From contig JACCYY010000068.1 in assembly GCA_013696235.1 (NCBI GenBank), positions 1 through 9,649 on the forward strand: a DNA stretch of 9,649 nucleotides. Reading direction: 5' to 3'. A program made the translations under genes and the position numbers. Below, piece by piece: positions 6,646-9,649 of this stretch. Every line of letters begins with the position of its first letter. Position 1 is the stretch's first letter. The notes under the pieces were generated by a model. That model was not told the DNA's origin. It made no database searches and saw only the letters and a program-made list of their open reading frames with translations. The DNA comes from Sporichthyaceae bacterium (lineage in GTDB: Bacteria; Actinomycetota; Actinomycetes; JACCYY01).

Positions 6646-7812
6646 ATGCGACGTCTTCTGGTGCCGGCCGTGCTCGCCCTGAGCGCCGCAGCGCTGGTCG
6701 CGTGCGGAGACGGCGATGACCAGGCCGAGCCGCAGGGCGGCAGCCAGAGCACCGTGCCGGAGCAGACCGACGGGACCGGGAGCGAGGAACCCAGCGCTGA
6801 GCCAAGCGCCGAGCCCAGCGTGGACGACGGCCGGCTGCTCCCACCTACCGTGGTCGGCGAGGTGGCGACCGGCCTGGAGATCCCGTGGAGCGTCGCGTTC
6901 CTGCCCGACGGCACGGCGCTGGTCTCCGAGCGTGGGACGGCCAAGATCAAGCTTCTCGACGGCCAGGGTGGAGCGACCGAGGTGGGCGAGGTGCCAGACG
7001 TCGCGGCTGAGGGCGAGGGCGGCCTGCTCGGGCTCGCGATCTCACCGGACTTCGCGACCGACCAGCTCGTGTACGCGTACCACACGTCGCCGAGCGACAA
7101 CCGGGTCGTGCGGATGACGTTCGACGGGACCGCGCTCGGAGCCCCCGAGGTCATCCTCGACGGCATCGCGAGCAACACGATCCACAACGGCGGGCGGATC
7201 CACTTCGGCCCGGACGGGATGCTCTACGCCGGGGTGGGTGACGCCGGCGATCCGGCCACCGCCCAGGACACCGGGAGCCTGTCGGGCAAGATCCTCCGGA
7301 TGGCGCCGGACGGAGCGGTCCCGCCGGACAACCCGTTCGACAACCTGGTCTGGTCGTACGGCCACCGCAACGTGCAGGGCTTCGGCTGGTCCGACGACGG
7401 CACCATGTGGGCCAGCGAGTTCGGCCAGAGCACGTTCGACGAGCTCAACCGCATCGAGGCCGGCGCCAACTACGGCTGGCCGGTCGCGGAGGGCATCGCC
7501 GAGCTCGCCGGCATGGTCGACCCGGTCGTGCAGTGGGGCACCGACGACGCGTCGCCGAGCGGTCTCGCCGTGGTCGACGGCCAGGTCTACCTCGCAGCGC
7601 TCAAGGGAGAACGGCTCTGGCAGGTGCCGGGACCCGGCGGCACCGGCACATCCCTCGAGCCGGTGGCCTGGTTCACCGGGGAGTACGGGCGCCTGCGCGA
7701 CGTCGTCGAGGCGCCGGATCGTACGCTCTGGCTGGTCACCAACAACACCGACGGCCGTGGCGACCCTCGCGACGGGGACGACCGAATCCTCCAGGTCCAG
7801 CGGGTGGGCTGA
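6646..7812 (+). CDS. Lipoprotein PQQ-dependent sugar (glucose/sorbosone-type) dehydrogenase
   Basis: An exported six-bladed propeller of the soluble glucose/L-sorbosone dehydrogenase family, which oxidises sugars at an aldehyde carbon using PQQ and calcium. The N-terminus MRRLLVPAVLALSAAALVAC is a lipoprotein signal with lipobox LVAC, so it should be anchored outside the membrane. A low-complexity linker with three EPSA-like repeats follows. The catalytic region has GLEIPWSVAFLPDG, GEGGLLGLAISPDF, HNGGRIHFGPDGMLYAGVGDAG split around the probable base histidine (residue 180), LSGKILRM, WSYGHRNVQGFGW and an EAGANYGWP segment. It has 388 residues from the ATG at 6646; an ATG immediately before it, at 6643, is too close to the GGAGG at 6637-6641. 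No PQQ synthesis genes are in the window, so whether the cofactor is made cannot be judged. Substrate is unassigned. Confidence 0.92.
   Translation: MRRLLVPAVLALSAAALVACGDGDDQAEPQGGSQSTVPEQTDGTGSEEPSAEPSAEPSVDDGRLLPPTVVGEVATGLEIPWSVAFLPDGTALVSERGTAKIKLLDGQGGATEVGEVPDVAAEGEGGLLGLAISPDFATDQLVYAYHTSPSDNRVVRMTFDGTALGAPEVILDGIASNTIHNGGRIHFGPDGMLYAGVGDAGDPATAQDTGSLSGKILRMAPDGAVPPDNPFDNLVWSYGHRNVQGFGWSDDGTMWASEFGQSTFDELNRIEAGANYGWPVAEGIAELAGMVDPVVQWGTDDASPSGLAVVDGQVYLAALKGERLWQVPGPGGTGTSLEPVAWFTGEYGRLRDVVEAPDRTLWLVTNNTDGRGDPRDGDDRILQVQRVG
6787..6822 (+). repeat. Three 12-bp units coding EPSA/EPSA/EPSV in the lipoprotein linker
   Basis: Units start at 6787, 6799 and 6811 and differ only at a few synonymous or single positions. 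They code for the extended, charged linker between the lipid anchor and the propeller. This repeat type can change length by slippage in 4-residue steps without breaking the frame. Confidence 0.7.
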
Positions 7813-7825
7813 GCGCTGTCGTTCG

Positions 7826-7839
7826 TCCGGTGCTCCGGA
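7826..7839. terminator. Hairpin between convergent genes (weak terminator candidate)
   Basis: TCCGG (7826-7830) and CCGGA (7835-7839) pair around a TGCT loop, in the 40-nt gap between the stop codons of the PQQ-type dehydrogenase and the O-methyltransferase. The stem is 5 bp with no T-tract. Position is the main support; it could act in both directions. Confidence 0.3.
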
Positions 7840-7852
7840 TGGCTGCCGATGA

Positions 7853-8512
7853 TCATCGCTTGCGGGCGATGGTGAGGCCGTCGGCAATGGGCAGCACCAC
7901 CGCCTCGACCCGGTCGTCGGCGGCCACACGGTCGTTCACCGCACGGATCGCCACCGTGTTCTCGTCGGTGTTGGTCGGATCAGCCACCACGCCGCTCCAG
8001 AGAACGTTGTCGAGGAGGACGACGCCGCCCGGTCGGAGCCGCGCGACGATCTCCTCGTAGTACTCGACGTACCCCGGCTTGTCGGCGTCGATGAACGCAA
8101 GATCGATCGGCGGGTCGGCGGGCAGGGCCCGGAGCGTCTCGATCGCGGGGGCGATGCGCAGGTCGATGCGCTCCGCGACGCCGGCCCGGTCCCAGTGGTC
8201 GCGGGCGATCGCCGTCCACTCCTCGCTCACGTCGCAGCACAGGAGCCGACCACCGGTGGCCAGACCACGAGCGATGCAGATCGACGAGTACCCGGTGAAC
8301 GTCCCCACCTCGACGGCGAACCGGACGCCGACGATCTTGGTGAGCAGCGTCATGAACGCGCCCTGGTCCGGCGAGATCTGCATCCCGCTCACGCTGCCGA
8401 GCCCGGCCGTGACCTCGATCAGCGAGCGCTGCACCTCGTCCGGCGGCGTTCCGTGAGCGACCGCGTACGCGTGGAGCTCGGGAGTGACGACGACGGACTT
8501 CGGCTCGGCCAT
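7853..8512 (-). CDS. SAM-dependent O-methyltransferase, catechol/caffeoyl-CoA type
   Basis: A 219-residue cytoplasmic class I methyltransferase of the metal-dependent O-methyltransferase family (Pfam Methyltransf_3), which methylates vicinal hydroxyls of small aromatic molecules. The SAM site is EVGTFTGYSS (68-77) with the acidic end of strand 2 in LLCCDVSEEW (90-99). Metal ligands are expected at D142 (FIDADK), D168 and N169 (LLDNVLW). The typical ending LPIADGLTIARKR is present. The length matches bacterial members, and no residue of the usual set appears lost. The start at 8512 begins MAEPKSVVV; a TACCGT box lies 7 nt upstream, and longer reading would run into the upstream gene. It stands alone, with no biosynthetic neighbours that would name its substrate. 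Confidence 0.95.
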   Translation of the reverse strand: MAEPKSVVVTPELHAYAVAHGTPPDEVQRSLIEVTAGLGSVSGMQISPDQGAFMTLLTKIVGVRFAVEVGTFTGYSSICIARGLATGGRLLCCDVSEEWTAIARDHWDRAGVAERIDLRIAPAIETLRALPADPPIDLAFIDADKPGYVEYYEEIVARLRPGGVVLLDNVLWSGVVADPTNTDENTVAIRAVNDRVAADDRVEAVVLPIADGLTIARKR

Positions 8513-8525
8513 GCACCCGACGGTA
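8513..8525 (-). promoter_or_regulatory. Candidate leaderless promoter -10 box of the O-methyltransferase
   Basis: TACCGT, read on the minus strand from 8525 to 8520, is followed by seven bases and the ATG at 8512. The box sits in the 20-nt gap after the stop of the upstream membrane protein. GGGTG lies in the spacer but is too close to the ATG to be a good ribosome site. No clear -35 box is seen. Confidence 0.45.
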
Positions 8526-8532
8526 GCGATGA

Positions 8533-9519
8533 CTAGATGAGGTCCGAGAAGCCACCGGGTTCCACCTCCGTACCCGCCAGCTCGGTCGGGTAGGTGATCG
8601 TGAGCGCCGCGTCGTCGCCGGTGCACGCCCCATCGGCCGGGCCGCACAGCCGGTCGACCGCTGCGGCGAGCTCGGCCACCTCTGGATAGCTCAGGTACTC
8701 CGCCTTGCTAACTGTCCACGCGGTCCAGGTCACGACCCGACCGGTTTGGGCGAAGCGCGTCGTAGCGAAGAGCGACGAATCTGGCGTTCCGTCCAGCGGC
8801 AGGTCGAGAAGACCTTCCTCTGGCTCGACCGTCTCGACGATGAAGCCTCCGTCGCCGACGCCAGAGAGTGTGAACGCGGCGAAGAGATTCACGTCCGCCG
8901 CCTGCTCGGCGCACTGTCCGATCCCCGCTCGAAGCTCGGCGAGGCGCGCCGCGGCGTCGACAGCTGTCGCGTACGCCTCCGCCCGCTGAATCGTCATGTA
9001 CACCTGTCGCTCGACGACGCCGTACCTGACTGCCGCGGTCTCGACCGCTGCCGCCGAGACCTCCGGCGTGCAACGCGGAACAGCACCATCCAGCTCGACC
9101 CACTGCCAGACACCGTCGCCGGAAGGGAGCGGGTCCAAGTCGCTGGCGCGAAGCAGGTTGCCCTCGAGGACCGGCTCGACCGGCGTGGTCGGTGGTGGTG
9201 GAGGAGGCGTCGTCGAGGTAGGCGTCGGCGTCGACGGACTCGGTGACCCAGGTGGCGCCGTCGGCGACTGAGCAGGCGTCGTCGGTGACTCGCTGGGGGT
9301 GGTCGTGTCGGCGACGTCTGGAATGGCCTCGGTGCTCGTGGTGGTCGAGACGATGCCGATGACACCCGCGACTGCAGCGGCGGAGAGCGTCGCCGCGGTC
9401 GCCGTGCGGATGCGCCGCATGCGGGCACCGACCCGGCGGATGTCAGCAGCTGGCGCCGGGCGGGCCGCATCCCGGCCGGAGCGGGCCGCGTTTGCAAGGT
9501 CGCCATCGAAGTCAGACAT
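8533..9519 (-). CDS. Membrane-anchored protein with Pro/Ser/Thr stalk, partner of an ECF sigma factor
   Basis: A 328-residue protein with a short cytoplasmic N-terminus (1-39, ending in the basic run RRVGARMRRIR), one membrane segment (about 41-58), a Thr/Ser/Pro-rich stalk (about 59-117, including six consecutive prolines at 105-110) and an extracellular domain (about 118-328). That domain has four cysteines (150, 203, 292, 299) that could form two disulfides. The extracellular domain is not one I can name; PknH-type sensor domains are a loose comparison only. It starts 8 nt inside the end of the sigma factor gene and has GGAG 8 nt before the ATG, so the two are co-expressed. Position and topology suggest an anti-sigma factor or signal-sensing partner, but the cytoplasmic part has no HxxxCxxC zinc motif. 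Confidence 0.85.
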   Translation of the reverse strand: MSDFDGDLANAARSGRDAARPAPAADIRRVGARMRRIRTATAATLSAAAVAGVIGIVSTTTSTEAIPDVADTTTPSESPTTPAQSPTAPPGSPSPSTPTPTSTTPPPPPPTTPVEPVLEGNLLRASDLDPLPSGDGVWQWVELDGAVPRCTPEVSAAAVETAAVRYGVVERQVYMTIQRAEAYATAVDAAARLAELRAGIGQCAEQAADVNLFAAFTLSGVGDGGFIVETVEPEEGLLDLPLDGTPDSSLFATTRFAQTGRVVTWTAWTVSKAEYLSYPEVAELAAAVDRLCGPADGACTGDDAALTITYPTELAGTEVEPGGFSDLI

Positions 9520-9649
9520 GAGAGTTCTCCGTCTCGAGCAAGATCGCCAACGCCGCCCGGCCGCGCGACAGGCGAGCCTTCACCGTGCCGACCGGGGCGC
9601 CGACGGCCTCCGCGACCTGGTGCACGGACAGATCACAGAGGTGGTGCAA
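9512..9649 (-). CDS. ECF sigma-70 factor, C-terminal region 4 only (5' part outside window)
   Basis: The last 45 residues of a sigma factor, ending in TGA. LHHLCDLSVHQVAEAVG followed by PVGTVKARLSRGRAALA is the helix-turn-helix of sigma region 4 that reads the -35 element, with the recognition helix around GTVKARLSRGR. This segment is typical of ECF sigma factors. Region 2 and the true start lie beyond base 9649, so the subgroup cannot be set. The gene overlaps the next one by 8 nt. Confidence 0.93.
   Translation of the reverse strand: MHHLCDLSVHQVAEAVGAPVGTVKARLSRGRAALAILLETENSHV
9520..9535 (-). promoter_or_regulatory. Ribosome binding site of the membrane protein, inside the sigma factor gene
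   Basis: Read on the minus strand, GGAG precedes the ATG at 9519 with a gap of about 8 nt (CGGAGAACTCTCATG). It lies within the last codons of the sigma factor and decides the start of the downstream gene. Confidence 0.7.

Noticed and set aside
6552..7187. A 5' extension of the hydroxyacid dehydrogenase frame giving a 519-residue protein.
   Set aside because: The extra part is antisense to the PQQ-type dehydrogenase and has no domain; the family N-terminus begins at the ATG at 6551.
7042..7929. A 295-residue minus-strand open frame across the PQQ-type dehydrogenase.
   Set aside because: It is a shadow of the recognised plus-strand lipoprotein gene and of the convergent methyltransferase end.
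9180..9260. GGT/GGA-rich tract on the plus strand as a structured or repeat element.
   Set aside because: It is the complement of proline, serine and threonine codons in the stalk of the membrane protein and needs no other explanation.
1..9649. Search for tRNA genes, CRISPR repeats, insertion-sequence ends, attachment sites, riboswitches and origins.
   Set aside because: None recognised by eye; intergenic gaps are all shorter than about 135 bases.

Overview
This is a GC-rich chromosomal segment in which coding frames show strong G/C third-position bias. Together with the protein families present, this points to a high-GC actinobacterium, plausibly Nocardioidaceae or Propionibacteriales; that assignment is inference. 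There are no tRNA or rRNA genes, no CRISPR array and no mobile element. Ten genes are supported, two of them cut by the window edges.

Left part (1-4086, mostly minus strand): this carries branched-chain amino acid and serine genes. At the left edge is ilvE (branched-chain aminotransferase, C-terminus cut off). A divergently oriented 49-residue lysine-rich protein follows, and convergent to it is serA (3-phosphoglycerate dehydrogenase, ACT type). Upstream of serA, where many actinobacteria keep ilvC, sits a full-length gene that is unmistakably a ketol-acid reductoisomerase (KARI) homologue. Nearly every cofactor, metal and catalytic residue has been replaced, so it reads as an intact but catalytically dead KARI. 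It is the most unusual item in the window.

Middle (4153-6551, minus strand): upstream of the KARI-like gene are a MoaD/ThiS-type ubiquitin-fold protein ending in Gly-Gly and a cytoplasmic six-Asp-box beta-propeller protein, whose stop and start codons overlap (ATGA). The KARI-like gene starts 66 nt downstream on the same strand with no visible promoter of its own, so the three may be one transcript. Further upstream is a D-2-hydroxyacid dehydrogenase, possibly followed by a 33-codon ORF coupled to the propeller gene.

Right part (6552-9649): a short intergenic region with back-to-back promoters separates the hydroxyacid dehydrogenase from a plus-strand lipoprotein PQQ-type sugar dehydrogenase. 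Convergent to the latter is an O-methyltransferase. Upstream of that lies a membrane-anchored protein with a Pro/Ser/Thr-rich stalk, overlapping the 3' end of an ECF sigma factor cut by the right edge. The pair resembles a sigma factor with its membrane partner or anti-sigma factor.

Three minus-strand genes (ilvE, the hydroxyacid dehydrogenase, the O-methyltransferase) have a TANNNT box 6-7 nt before the ATG and no Shine-Dalgarno sequence, which is the signature of leaderless transcripts.
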